Shown here in pieces: positions 1-11,500 of a stretch of 64,000 nt of DNA. Location: positions 453,508 to 517,507 of the forward strand of contig CACVBU010000818.1 of the NCBI GenBank assembly GCA_902728285.1, written 5' to 3'. Position 1 is the first letter of the stretch, and the number at the start of each line of letters is the position of its first letter. The notes beneath the pieces were generated by a model. The model searched no databases. It had not been told where the DNA came from and worked only from the letters and a program-made list of their open reading frames with translations. The position numbers were made by a program, and so were the translations under genes. This DNA is from Clytia hemisphaerica (Eukaryota; Cnidaria; Hydrozoa; Leptothecata; Clytiidae).

Positions 1-1473
1 AAATAATTTCTTTATTTAGATTTTTTCGGAAAATTTTCTATTTGGCTACATCGCCAAGTTATAGCTGTTTTTGTATGGAAATTTAGTGGGGAAAATTGCC
101 CAAAATGAGGTCTTTTGGAGATTTTAAAGGAAAGATACTTCCACAAAAATTTTCCAAAATTGTATTTTTAGATACTAAATAGATACATCACCTGAACCAA
201 AAAAAATTCCAAAATGTTTGATTTTTACCGAGATTAGGGCTTTGAAAGGTGAAATACTCTTCTTCGAAAAACTCTTTGTTTTCTTCTTCATTTAATTTTT
301 TCATCTCAACTTTTCGATTTTTAAATTCTAAAAAGGTAGGTTTAACAGGACATATAAAAAAAGTTATCCATTAATCTTTTTAAAATGCAGAAACTACCAT
401 TTAAGTTGGTGTAAAATCGAAAAATTGGGTATGTCCAGAGCCCTTAAATGATAGTGCTCAAATAAAGAGGGAAGCGGCTTTTCGTTGTAGAAGGTTGAGC
501 ATATAAACTCCTTAGAATCTTGCTGTTTTTGATAGTATATTTGGGGAACAAAATGGGATAACAGATAGTTGGGGAAATTCTTCGTCAAAACGTCTGAGCA
601 GCAAGTTTGGTCTATATCATAATTTTTTCCTCGACTCTATTTAGCTGACGGGATATGTGTTGTAAATTTTTTAGCCTACTTGGACACATCCCTGTATCAC
701 AGACCCACTGGGACCCTGCCCCTTGGAAAGTTTGGCCAAAATTTCGTCCCTGGTGGGGGGATTACCCTATAATTTCGGTCCCACTGGGAAATTGACTTTG
801 ATTTCATCCCCATTTAAAATTCAAGGGAAAAGTTGCACTCAAAAACCATCCCCACTGGATTTTGGACTTATAGAAATTTTCATTCGCACTGTGGGAAAAA
901 ATTCTCACCAGGGCTGCAAGACAGGGGCGTTTGAACTTGGTTAGCATATGAACCAAACTTTAAGTTATTATTGGAAAATTATGTTTTTAGTAAATTTTTG
1001 ACAAATTTATGATTATTTTGAATTAGACGCATACATTTTGAATACTTATAAGATTAGATCGAAAAAACTAAAATCATTTTATCATCAATAAATAGATATT
1101 TTCATAATGTCTGGCATTTTGCACAACGTATACAATACATATATTTTGAAATGTAAATAAATATATTTTATACTCTCATTTTTAGAAATTTTTATAGTAT
1201 CTTTTCGGAGGTTATTTTCATAATTATCTTAGCTAATTTTTTCTCAGTTTGAATATCGTATGCACTTATTTTTTTATCGTCCAGAATGTTTTAGCCTTTG
1301 GGAATTAAAATGAAAGGCTAAAGAAAAAGAAAAATATCTTATTTTACAGCTAAGAAATAATGTTTTCTCTTACCCAGTGGGTATAATTGAGCTTAATTTC
1401 TCTATTAAATTCAAGTCATTCGGCCAATTTTCCAATTGATAAGTTCATGCTACTCGGAATTAGAATTAAACGA
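1..1473. other. AT-rich stretch, no gene recognised
   Basis: No exon-like coding stretch with splice signals was recognised. About 690-915 contains several short degenerate repeats around CCCACTGG/CCCTGGTGGGG. A 64-codon minus-strand reading frame at 394-588 has no recognised motif and no supporting context, so it is not called. Confidence 0.5.
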
Positions 1474-1882
1474 CATAGTTCGGAAGGGGGTCACTACCCC
1501 CCCTACCCTAGAGCTACCCCCCCTACCCTAGGTTCTTCCCCCTTTTAAAATTTGATGCTACCCCCCTCAAAATTTTAAAATCCTACCATAATTCTACCAG
1601 TGAAAAAGCAAGAACATTCAGTGTAAATAAGCAAATAATTGCATTGTAAATTAAACGTTACATTAGACGTTGCATTGTAAATTAAAAATAAAACTTCTAA
1701 TTTGGGAAAACACAAAAAAAACATACCACTGACATCTTACCCCCCTTTCTAGATGACCCCCCCCCCTTTCTGAAAACTTCCCCCTTTCTAGAAAAAATTC
1801 TCTTACCCCCCCCCCCCTTTCTGAGATTTTCTGAACATCGCTACCCCCCCCCTTCATAAAGGGGGGGGGGGTGCGAACTATG
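1474..1882. repeat. Inverted-repeat-bounded C/G-run element
   Basis: The ends read CATAGTTCG (1474) and CGAACTATG (1882), a short terminal inverted repeat. The interior is a degenerate tandem array of poly-C runs alternating with TTTCTGAGA- and TTTCTAGA-like spacers, plus a long G run at 1861-1871. It looks like a non-autonomous element that expanded as a satellite. Superfamily unknown. Confidence 0.45.
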
Positions 1883-2002
1883 AACGAATTTACAAAAGAC
1901 AAAATCTTATCTGCAACTTTATATAAAACTTTTTACTCGTGTCTACCTTGGCCTTGATATGATACTGACGTTCTTCATTCGTAAGGGTTTGAGGTACAAC
2001 TA

Positions 2003-2119
2003 AGACCATATTCGCACGTGACGGTTCCGTTACATTCAAATGTTACGTCACTTGTAACCAATAGAATGGCTTCATTTCGTTTCGGAGCGAAACGGAACCG
2101 TCACGTGCGAACATGGTCT
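2003..2119. mobile_element. Small MITE, AGACCAT...CGCACGTGACGG ends
   Basis: The 117-bp unit has about 30-bp inverted ends: AGACCATATTCGCACGTGAC on the left mirrors GTCACGTGCGAACATGGTCT on the right. A related half copy lies at 26448-26530, in SGSM3 intron 1, with the same AGACCAT...CGCACGT start and a shared ATAGAATGGCTTCATT-like interior. Non-autonomous, no coding capacity. Confidence 0.6.
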
Positions 2120-2837
2120 AAGCTCGTAACATGGAACCTTTATTCCTTTGGAAATCTTAATTTTAAATGCTTCTCACAGACCCGCGAATTTTCTGACTTT
2201 AAAAAACAAAAAAATTTTAAATCCCGGAAAGAATCTTTTGTACGTCGCGGACCCTCGGACCGTTGAATGAATAAAACGCCAATCGAAAGAAATATTCTAA
2301 AAGACGCCCACATCAAACGCCCCTTTCTTTTTGTTTTGAATTTGTCTCGCCCATTATACACTGTTATACAGAGAATCGTAGGGAGAGGTTTGGGCTATCG
2401 TGAATAAATAATCTCTTGCTCTTTCGATTTTGAAAGAGGACTCATTTTACAGGAAGCTCGAGAGAAAACACACTAACAGTGTTTACAGATGTAATATCAA
2501 ACAAAAGATTTTATATGAATATTTTAAACCAAGCAGACGTCTTTTTAACATCTGCTTTCGTTTTTGAACTGCTGGATTGTACGAAGTGCTGATGGAAACT
2601 CATAGGTATATCTTTTTTACTTTTTAAATTTTTTCTAGATAGCTAGCTTGTAGAGTATACCAGACCCCCGCGCTCGATAGGATCGATCATCGGAACGGCT
2701 CGATGACGGATCGATATGTGATCGATGGATTACTTATCGATCCGGATAGGAGATCGATGGAAGATTCAGCCATTAAAAAGTCTTGAGTATCGATCCTTCG
2801 TTGATCCATTATCGAGCTAGTATTTCAATCGAGTATA

Positions 2838-3052
2838 TCGATTCGTCATCGATCGTTAATCGATTCGTCATCGATCGTTAATCGATTCGTCATCGATCGT
2901 TAATCGATTCGTCATCGATCATTAATCGATTCGTTATCGATTCGCCATCGATCGTTAATCGATTCGTCATCGATCGTTAATCGATTCGTCATCGATATCG
3001 ATTCGTCATCGATCGTTAATCGATTCGTCATCGATCGTTAATCGAGTATGCA
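2838..3052 (+). repeat. 22-bp tandem repeat (ATCGATTCGTCATCGATCGTTA)
   Basis: About nine to ten copies of a unit made of ATCGATTCGTC followed by ATCGATCGTTA, with few changes, inside the hAT-like element. A second ATCGAT-rich array (AATCGATAGGTGTCGATAGGT type) lies at about 3590-3665. The palindromic ATCGAT core makes the whole interior self-complementary. Confidence 0.85.
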
Positions 3053-3147
3053 TCGATTATAAATCGATTATGCATTGATTATAAAATTAATTAGCGGGTT
3101 GGGGATGCTTATTATATTAGGTACCCGAGAGTACCATATCGGCCATA

Positions 3148-3329
3148 GACCTTTTTTTAAAGAGGCAGCCATAGGTATTGAATAATTATGTACTCCAGCA
3201 TAAAAACAATGATACAGCCATGCATAATTACTGTATCATGCATATTTTAAAAATTATGCATGGCTGTATCATTGTTTTTATGCTGGAGTACATAATTATT
3301 CAACATGGCTGCCTCTTTGAAAAAAAGTC
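3148..3329. repeat. Foldback palindrome inside the hAT-like element
   Basis: The left arm (GACCTTTTTTTAAAGAGGCA onward) mirrors the right arm ending TGCCTCTTTGAAAAAAAGTC. The stem is about 75 bp, nearly perfect, with a short AT loop around 3235. It could be a nested foldback MITE or the original centre of the larger element. Confidence 0.7.
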
Positions 3330-3925
3330 TATTTTTAAGCCGGGCCCCTCCGCTTTTTTAAGTTCGGAGCTACCTATAGGGCTCAGGCGAAATTCCGTAA
3401 TCTAAACCTTCCAGCAGATGTTGAAAGTTTCCCCGACCTTTTCCCAGAGCTTGCTTAGCGTGTCGAAAGAAAATTTCTACATCGGGTGCCAGATAAGTAC
3501 CGATAAGTAAATCCGGTTTGACGCCATTAGATCGATATGGATCGATTAATCAATATAAAAAAACGGTCGATATTTTGATTGGATCGATAGAGGTGTCGAT
3601 AGGTAATCGATAGGTGTCGATAGGTGTCGATAGGTAATTGATAGGTGTCGATAGGTAATCGATAGCGAGAAAGATCGATTAATATTAGAGCTCGATTTTT
3701 AGAAAGAGTCGATAGGGTCGATAAGATCGATAAAAGATCGATGATAGATCGATGATAGATCGATGATAGATCGATAACTAATCATAAGCTTAAAAAAATC
3801 TTGAGTATCGATCCTCTATCGATCTCCTATCCGGATCGATAAGTAATCCATCGATCACATATCGATCCGTCATCGAGCCGTTCCGATGATCGATCCTATC
3901 GAGCGCGGGGGTCTGGAGTATAAAG

Positions 3926-4786
3926 CCAGACCCGATCAATCAAACAATCGAACTCCATCAAACGATTAAAGTTTAAAAAAATTAATAGAACCTAATCGAA
4001 CCTAATCGAACACTCACAATTTTTGAAGCAATCCAATACCAATAGCGAGCAGTTATTCGGTCAGTAAATAAAAACTTCGATTAGTTCGATGACATTAAAT
4101 CCTCATATCTTCCCTCGCAAAAACTTTATCCTTGCACGCGATTGCCATTTCGACAGTTCACGGACTTAACAGCTTAACGTTTATTGTACCTGGATATTTG
4201 TTTATCCGAAATAAAGTCTGTAGCCCCTCTGTTGCGATTTCGCGCGCGGCCGAGTGGTGGTGGCGGAACACTACGCCCCAACAAGCTGCCTCCTCTGGCA
4301 CTAAAAGGATACAGGAAAAGTGTGTGCCGTCAATTGCTCCAACTTGGGACTATCTTACGCAACATGGGACGGCCATTCAACCACCAGTTCACCAAACCTC
4401 CAAAGTCATTCGATTTGAGTTTAATGAACCGCGTATTAAAAAATACACAATTTCTCTTTCGATTTTACAGTCAGTGAAAATACAGACCAGATATCAACAA
4501 GTCCCATGTTGCGTTATCGGAAGTAATTTTCCGATTTTCATTCCGAATATTTGGCTTTGAAAAGAAGTTAATATACGGTGGCGGAGCAGCACAAACTTGC
4601 TGAACAAAATTAGTTTATTGAACTGATCGAATCGAAACCCATTGATCAAACTTAATCAAACACTCACAATCTTTTAAAAAATCTTAGAGTTCGATTAAAT
4701 TTTTTAATCGAACTTTAATCGTTCGATGGAGTTCGATTAAGTTTGATTGTTCGATTGGTTCGACAAGTTCGTTTGATCGGGTCTGG
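3926..4786. mobile_element. Second CCAGACCC-ended inverted-repeat element
   Basis: The ends are CCAGACCCGATCAATCAAAC (3926) and GTTTGATCGGGTCTGG (4786), followed inward by degenerate AATCGAAC/GTTCGATT motifs in inverted orientation. It shares the CCAGACCC terminus with the 2661-3915 element but not its ATCGAT core. About 4318-4520 matches, in reverse orientation, a module in the nested element at 6549-8342. No clear target duplication was seen. A 142-codon frame at 4132-4560 has no recognisable motif and is not called. Confidence 0.55.
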
Positions 4787-5004
4787 AGTAAGTAGCATCT
4801 GTGTTCAGTCAGACCATACTCTGGAAATCATGGACAAGTATAGGATTTCTGGGAAATTGGGCAGTTCCAGAAAAAAACCATTATCCCCCTGTGGACGAAA
4901 GGGTTTTTTGGATTTTTTTTTCACTTGTAAATCCTGGAAATCCTGAGAAATTCAAAAAAGGTTTTGGAAAATCCAGGAGTTTTTCCTCATTATTTAGTCA
5001 TATA

Positions 5005-5868
5005 TATTGAATTGAATTTAATTGAATTTAATATATTTTCGCTGCAACACAGCAGGATAACCCCTTACAAAAAAACTAACATGTAACAAACATAGAAAAA
5101 ATAAACAAAAACTCTCACACAAATACAAAGAAACAAAAAAAGAAGGTTAAACAACAGACAAAACAAACAAGTTCAAAGAGACAAGAACAAGACAAACAAC
5201 AAAATACAAGTATCAAAAAACATAATTTTTCAAAAAGTAAAGTCCAACACCTAAAGTCCGTGCAGCCGTCTGCACGGGAGAACGAAAAAGAAAATGACTG
5301 AGAAAACTAACATACAATACATAATATAAAAAAATGTTTCAATCTTTCAAAAATGCAGTCGCGTTAAAAAATCATTTAAAGATTCTCCAAATTTCATAAA
5401 AGTCTCTGGAAATCTATCAAAACACTTTACAATTTGTTTTCGCAAGAAAGATCTTTCAGCTCTTTGATTGAGCATGAACTTGAAAAGTTCTGATTCTGGG
5501 CAGAACATCTTCAAAAAGAAGAGTGCATCTAGCAATGCGTAGGACCTCAGAATATATAGAACTTTAAAAGATGATTGATGGTAAATTACTATCTTTATGT
5601 GGCATTCTCGCAATGAAAAAGGGAAAGGCATCTCTCTTGTCAAACAATTTGTAGCGAAAGATGTTATTTTCAAAGTGGCTTTTTTTGCGAACTCAAAAAA
5701 ACGGATTTTTGTCCCCCCTTTGCGGTACTTTGGCTTAAGTGCTTGCGTGCAGCATAGGGTACAAAGTCCAAACATGCGTCTCCCATAATTTCTATATGAA
5801 GAGTTAGGTCTATACTGACAGGGGGCTAAAGGACTATAACTTGAAACGCCCATTATATAGATTTTCAC
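5005..5868 (-). mobile_element. Possible 3' end of a non-LTR retrotransposon
   Basis: On the minus strand a 173-codon frame (5868-5347) is followed by about 300 bp of T-rich sequence and ends in an ATTCAA-type tail (about 5035-5005), downstream of GCTGTGTTGCAGCG. A reading frame, a 3' UTR and a TTCAA-like microsatellite tail are typical of many LINE 3' ends. I see no RT catalytic motif, so the frame could at most be an ORF2 C-terminus. The assignment is tentative. Confidence 0.35.
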
Positions 5869-6548
5869 AGTTTCAAATACAGTGGAGTCGGGTAACTTGT
5901 ATCAGTGGAGGGAAACTTGCATAACCTTCAAATGCCTGACCAACAACCAAAGCTGCAAAATTTCAAAACAAATGAACTATGCAGTTCCGCTAACAGCTCT
6001 ACTCTACTCTACCATTTTAGAATCTCATATTTGCCGCGCAAGTAATATTGGCGAATTACTTGCGAACAAAATGGCAGATAATAAAGCAGCATGGTTGGAT
6101 AGTAAAAATCATGCAAGATCATAAATTTCATTTAAGATGGCGGGAATTCAGACGTTTCTCAATGCTGCTGGACGTGTAGCTTCAAATTTAATAATAATAT
6201 TAAACAAAATAATGCATCATATCACTTATGATTAGGAAATATACATTTTTCCGTCCGCAAATTTTGTAAATCAGGTTGATTTAACTTTGTACTTTAGGCG
6301 TACAAACTTTTGCCAGCAAAAACTTTCACGAAGACGAAAAATTGCAAAATTCACGACATTTACTTTCGCCAATTTAACGGAAAAATGTTTTTTGTGAGCA
6401 CAAACTTTTGCGATTTTAGACGTAAAATTTAGAATTTTTACACATGAAGAATGGGTTATTTATAAAAGAGACAAATACTTTTTGTATTGGCTTGAAACAT
6501 TTGTCCTTTGACTTATTAGTCTTTTAGCTGGCTAAAAAGTACCATAAA

Positions 6549-8342
6549 AGTTACTGTCAGCTGCTCTACCTTGGGACAATTGGTCGAAACATGGGACTGT
6601 TGATATCTGGCCTGTATTTTCACTTACTGTTAAATCTCTTTGACAACAAATTTTTATTGATAACTCCACCAAGTTTATCAATCATACTTTCTGTGATAAC
6701 ATGTCACGATAACTTTCACTGATAGCGCGCTCTTTTAACATTTTTTTTTTCATTCAAAATGAACGGACACCAATTAGAAAATTAGAGAACGCCCGTCACC
6801 CCCTAACCGCCTATTGCCCGATGGGATTAACAAATAACGAGTGTGTAACTTATCACGCTAGTGACTTTAAACTCTCCATCGTTTTGCCACTAATTTGATC
6901 TTCTTCATTCCAGACATTCGTGTGTGTTCCACTACGGATTTTTTTCATATTTCAATTTAAAAGCCTGACTTTATATTTTTTAATACGTCATTAACTCAAA
7001 TCTAATGACTTTGGAGGTTCGGTGAAATGGTGACCGAATTGCCGTCCCATGTTTTATCAGATCATAGTATAAGAAAGCCGGAATATGTACCGCATTGTCT
7101 TTTCAGTTAATTACTGTTCCATCTCTGTCTCCAAGCTTTATAAGAACATCAAGATGCTCAGTTTATTATTGGTAGATAGTTTTTGAATTTTTCTCTTATT
7201 TTCCATTAAAAAAAGTTTTTTATTGCTAGATATATTTGAATCTGTACCCAATAGAACACTACTTCTGCCCCTTTCTGACAAAAAGTAACCCACATGAAGT
7301 CAAAATTGAGAAAATCGACCAAACGCGATTTATGCTGGCATCGAATGCAGATAGTACATATCAAAAAACAAATGACTGATTATTGTTCTACTCATTGAAG
7401 ATTAGTTTTGAGCATCACTGCTTTTCTCACAATGCTCACTGTTGCAGAGAAAAACAAGACCCTTGTTTTGTCAGTAAACCTCAACCAAAAGAAATTGAAG
7501 AAAGAAGTAACTGATCAGTTTTTTGAAGAATATTTCTGACAAAAGGAAGTAAGTGATACCTTTTTCTGTCAAAAAGAAGCAAAACAGTCATTTACTTCTT
7601 TTTGTCTGAAAACATTCTCCAGAAAACTGTCAGTTACTTCTTTATTCCAAAATTTTTTTCCAGATTGGCAACTCAAAAAATTTTTTTTCTAAGCCAAAAA
7701 AGTTAAGTTTTAACCCAAAGAAGCCATTTCAGTCAAAAAGTCAAAATTCATAAAAATTTGGGTTACTTCCTTTTGTCAGAAAGGGGCAGACTTGAACTAA
7801 TTTTGGACATATTTTAGGGGTATTTTGTGAAAACAATAGTTTTTCGCGAAAATTGAAATTATAAGAATTATATTCAAGATGAAAACTTTCCTGTCAGTTT
7901 GAATGATGAATTTTGAAGGTGCTGGCTTGAAATTTTCACAGTATTATCTTGATGTACTTTTTCATTGATTTCGAAAAAGATTTTACTGAAATATTGCGAA
8001 GGCATCCGAGGCACTTTATTAATAATTTTTGAGTTCTTTCAGCCCAGCCATTTTGTGCTTGTTTAAATTTCTTATTGTTGATCATTCCTTTACAATGATT
8101 AATGCAATGTATTATCAAGGGCATATCATTGATGTCTAAAACGCGCTAAGAAGTAAGTATTTTAACGACAAACCAATAAAATCTACCATTAAAGATGCTA
8201 CATTACTGATTTCTTGATCAAGAAATAGTCATCAAATACGACAGAGATAGAACAAGAGAAGTTCAGATGTTATCATTCCAGTCGCGGCTTTCTTATACTA
8301 TGATCAGATAGTCCCAAGTTAGAGCAATTGACGATACATTTT
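6549..8342. mobile_element. Third-level inverted-repeat module
   Basis: About 50 bp at the left (GTCAGCTGCTCTACCTTGGG then AACATGGGAC) mirrors the right end (GTCCCA...CCCAAGTTAGAGCAATTGAC). A reverse-orientation relative lies at about 4318-4520, where the 7063 insertion is absent, so it gives a view of the empty site. It may be a separate element or the core of the 6290-8515 element. Confidence 0.5.
7063..8302. mobile_element. CATAGTATAAGAAAGCCG element, copy 1 (7-bp TSD)
   Basis: The left end CATAGTATAAGAAAGCCG mirrors the right end CGGCTTTCTTATACTATG. It is flanked by direct 7-bp copies of ATCAGAT (7056-7062, 8303-8309). A second copy (19916-20630) is in the opposite orientation. Copy 1 carries about 530 bp extra (roughly 7260-7790) rich in AAGAAGTAACTGAT-like motifs. 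No transposase frame. The 7-bp duplication does not fit the common families; Dada-type is one possibility. Confidence 0.75.
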
Positions 8343-8592
8343 ATTTAAAGTTTGAAGTTTTACAGATTTTCTATTTTGTCAAGAATTTTTTGCGAGCATA
8401 AACTTTCGCGAATGGCCCTTCCTAGAATTTTTAAATACATTTTCTTTCGCGAAAAGGGCCAAAGTTTGCAAAAGTCCGAAAGTTTCTGCTCGCAAAAGTT
8501 TGTACGCCTAAAGTATTTTGATGACCAGCCAGGTTTTCATTTGAGGGCTATGCATGTTAGCATCCACTGATGCAAGTTACCCAATCTCACAG

Positions 8593-11500
8593 TAGTATTT
8601 TAGGAGAGCGCGATCGTCACGTTCTTCCAAACGACTAGCTTGAAAATAAATACTCCCTGATAAAATTTACAACAATAAGTATTACATGGTAGGTGTCGAT
8701 GATCTATTAGGCTCTTCTCCTGAAGAGGTAGGAGGTTGCTAGAGGTTGGAGGATAGGAATATTCAGACAAAGAAAGCACTTGGAAATCCAGTAAAATTTC
8801 CAAAATGCTATGAAAATCCTGCTCCATTTTTTATTTGAACGCTTGAAAATTCTATAGAATTTGTTAAAATCTCTCAGAAATTCCAGATTTTTTTCCTCGC
8901 CATACGAGATTGACGAGCGTTTTACTAAGTGCGAGCGCGATGGTTTTGTATAAAAATTTTAATTTTTGCAGACCAGAGGTTTGCTCAATAATTTTTATAT
9001 GACAGAACATCTTAAGTTCTATTATAGTTCGATAGAACAGATTTCTGTTTGGTTAACGTTCATTATGGTTCAAATATCAACAGTACAGCTCTGATAGGGG
9101 GTACAGGTTTGTCAGTGCAAATATGTGAAAGTCTACTCTTAGAGAGTAGACTTCAACGTTTTTGCAACCATTTGGGAAACTATATTCCCAAAAATTTCAG
9201 GAATTTATGACCCTTTGAGGGAGGTGATTTTAGATTTTCGTAATTTCGGAACCCTTACAGAGACTCAATTGCTTTCTAATGGTTTTTCTACCCCTTTGAG
9301 GCTCGCACATTAAGCCAAATACATGGAACATAAATCAAACAAATCAAACTAGTTCACACTCTTTATTAGTTCCTGGTAAAAAATATGATTAGTTTGGCAA
9401 TCAAACAGTTTGATTGACATTGACTTTGTCAGCTCTGGAAAGTAAAATTTTGTGAAAAATGGGCCAAAAACAAATATGCCAGCTTATGAGAAAAGGACCC
9501 CTGAAAGGGCTTGCATAGTTTGCACCCCCCTTTTTAATAGGGGATGTCAAAGTTTTTTGGGGGCCTTTGTTGGGGCACACCAAGATTTTTGCTTAAAATA
9601 CTGGGGGATAAGAATGTAGGGAAAAAAAAGGGGATTTAGAAATTCTGGTCAATTCAATCATATAAAAATGGCCAGAGTCTATTTTAAAGTAAAAGTATAT
9701 AGCACCAAAACGCAAAAGTGTATCATGTTGATAACAACACTAATAACATGGTTATAGTGTGATGTTTTTTGGCTTGTAACTGTTTAAATTTTGGTTTAAA
9801 TTTTGTACTCTTTGATCACTTTGATGGTGCATAGAGCAAGTTTCCTTCAAAAGCAATTTTTTGTACAAAAGGGGGGATAAGATTTCCTTACAGAAGGGGG
9901 GATGGGTATACAGGGGGATAATGATGGAGCACATGGCGTCTTTCATACAAAAAGTACACCACTGTTTTTGTTTTGTTCATCGTAACAGGCAATGGGGGTT
10001 GCTGGTTTGGAGGCATATATTGTTCTCTTGTTCTTTAAATTGTTATTGTACAAGCATAGAATACTGATGGAAAAGCTTTCTGTTTTCTGATTGGGATGCC
10101 TATCACTATCAGTGGGTAATGTGTCAGCTAGAGTCAGGGTTGCATAAGACAGTCACATTGAAGGGCAAAAAGCCCTATATAGATACCCAGGGAATAAAAT
10201 TCAGGAGGGACACTGTAAGGTTAGGAGTTTCATTTTGAAATGCAGCAATGCCACAATGACGCAAATGGGATAGAATACTGACATCCAAATTAAAATTGAA
10301 ATTTCTATGTTTAGTCAGTTAGTCATACTAGGAAATCCAGGTTTCAGAAACAATCATTCATCAGTTATATACATGATTTTCAAGGTTACCTTAATCAATT
10401 TCAAAATGGCTTCAAACAAAATCAAAGGATCATCGGCATATGAAATAGTTTCATAACATTTTTCTAAAAATTATGATGAGGACCAGAGTGTTTTAAAAAG
10501 TACGGTGTTAATCTTAGTTCATTTAACTCTAGAACTTTTTCCAATAGTACTCAACATACTAACAATCATTTTTATAAGACAATCAGGCTTAAAAGGCTTG
10601 CTTTTTATCTATAGACAATTCAATTTGAAAGTAAAATGTAAATAAGCTTAAAATACATTTAATTTTGTTATTGTTTAAAGGCATTTGAAATTACAAATTT
10701 AATAGTTTTCTTTGCAATTGCTTATAAGAAAATTAAATTCAAGGTTAATCACCCTGCGACTCAAACTAAATATGTCACTGATCTAAATTTTACAAGTAAA
10801 TACAGTACTAGGCTACGTCATATCTTCCTTCGCTTCGAGCTTAAAACTCCTACTCTTCGGGATATGAGCACTGCTCTTGTTTTAAATATTGAAATTCTTC
10901 GGATAAATCCCATGCGCACTGAGGTTTTAATGAAACAATAGAGAGTTTCGAAACCTAAGCCAATCAGCTGTGTTTTAAACATTCTTTTATTTGAAATCTC
11001 TATTGATAAACATCTTTTGTGAAAGTTGTCTATTATGTTTAATTCCCAGTGGGGGCTACTAGTGGCCGCCTATAGCAGTGCCTATAGACCAAGAGTAAGG
11101 CCTAAAAGCCTGAAGCTGTCTATTGTGTAGACTAATACAGTACAGGTTGATGGATTTCAAAATATTATAGAAGGTGATGAAATCCGATCCGATCCTTAGA
11201 AAAGAAGAAGCCTTAGTCAGATAAATTTTCTTACAAAAAAAGTCTTTAATGAAATTTTCAATTATGAACAATATGGAAGTGAAGGTAATAAATACCTGAT
11301 AGAAAGTATACTACTTTTAAGATGGAAAACAATTTGTTCCTTTTTGCATCCAGGGCTTGTAATTAATGGTATTTTGAGATGAAGAGACAGTTTTTTTCTC
11401 TGTTTGTGTTCGTTCATAGTATAATTTTTGTCTGAAGGAACATTTTATTAGTATTTTGAGTAGACCCAGGGATTTTTCTAAGCACTTGGAGCTGGGAGCG

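Larger units (their letters stand above)
2661..3915. mobile_element. hAT-like element with 98-bp TIRs and ATCGAT-rich core
   Basis: The two arms (2661-2758 and 3818-3915) appear identical over 98 bp in inverted orientation and begin CAGACCCCCGCGCTCGATAG. Flanks are GAGTATAC (2653-2660) and GAGTATAA (3916-3923), a 7/8 match compatible with an 8-bp hAT-type target duplication; a CAG start is also usual for hAT. The near-identical arms suggest a recent insertion. There is no transposase; the core is ATCGAT tandem repeats plus a nested foldback. The superfamily assignment is inference. Confidence 0.65.
6290..8515. mobile_element. Second-level nested inverted-repeat element
   Basis: TACTTTAGGCGTACAAACTT (6290) mirrors AAGTTTGTACGCCTAAAGTA (8515). 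Inside these lie diverged TTTCGCGAA/GCAAAAGTTT motifs on both sides. The ends lie within the 5880-8592 element. The TA at both ends could be a Tc1/mariner-type duplication. Confidence 0.6.
5880..8592. mobile_element. Outer pogo/Tc1-like element containing nested elements
   Basis: The left end CAGTGGAGTCGGGTAACTTG (5880) mirrors the right end CAAGTTACCCAATCTCACAG (8592). Inverted similarity extends about 55 bp through ATCAGTGGA and CTCAAATG-like segments. TA dinucleotides flank both ends (5878-5879, 8593-8594). CAGT starts and TA flanks fit pogo/Tigger-like elements. Without the nested insertions the element is only about 500 bp, so it is non-autonomous. Confidence 0.6.

Noticed and set aside
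4132-4560. 142-codon frame inside the CCAGACCC element as a transposase fragment
   Set aside because: No catalytic or domain motif is visible, and part of it is the module shared with the nested element at 6549-8342.
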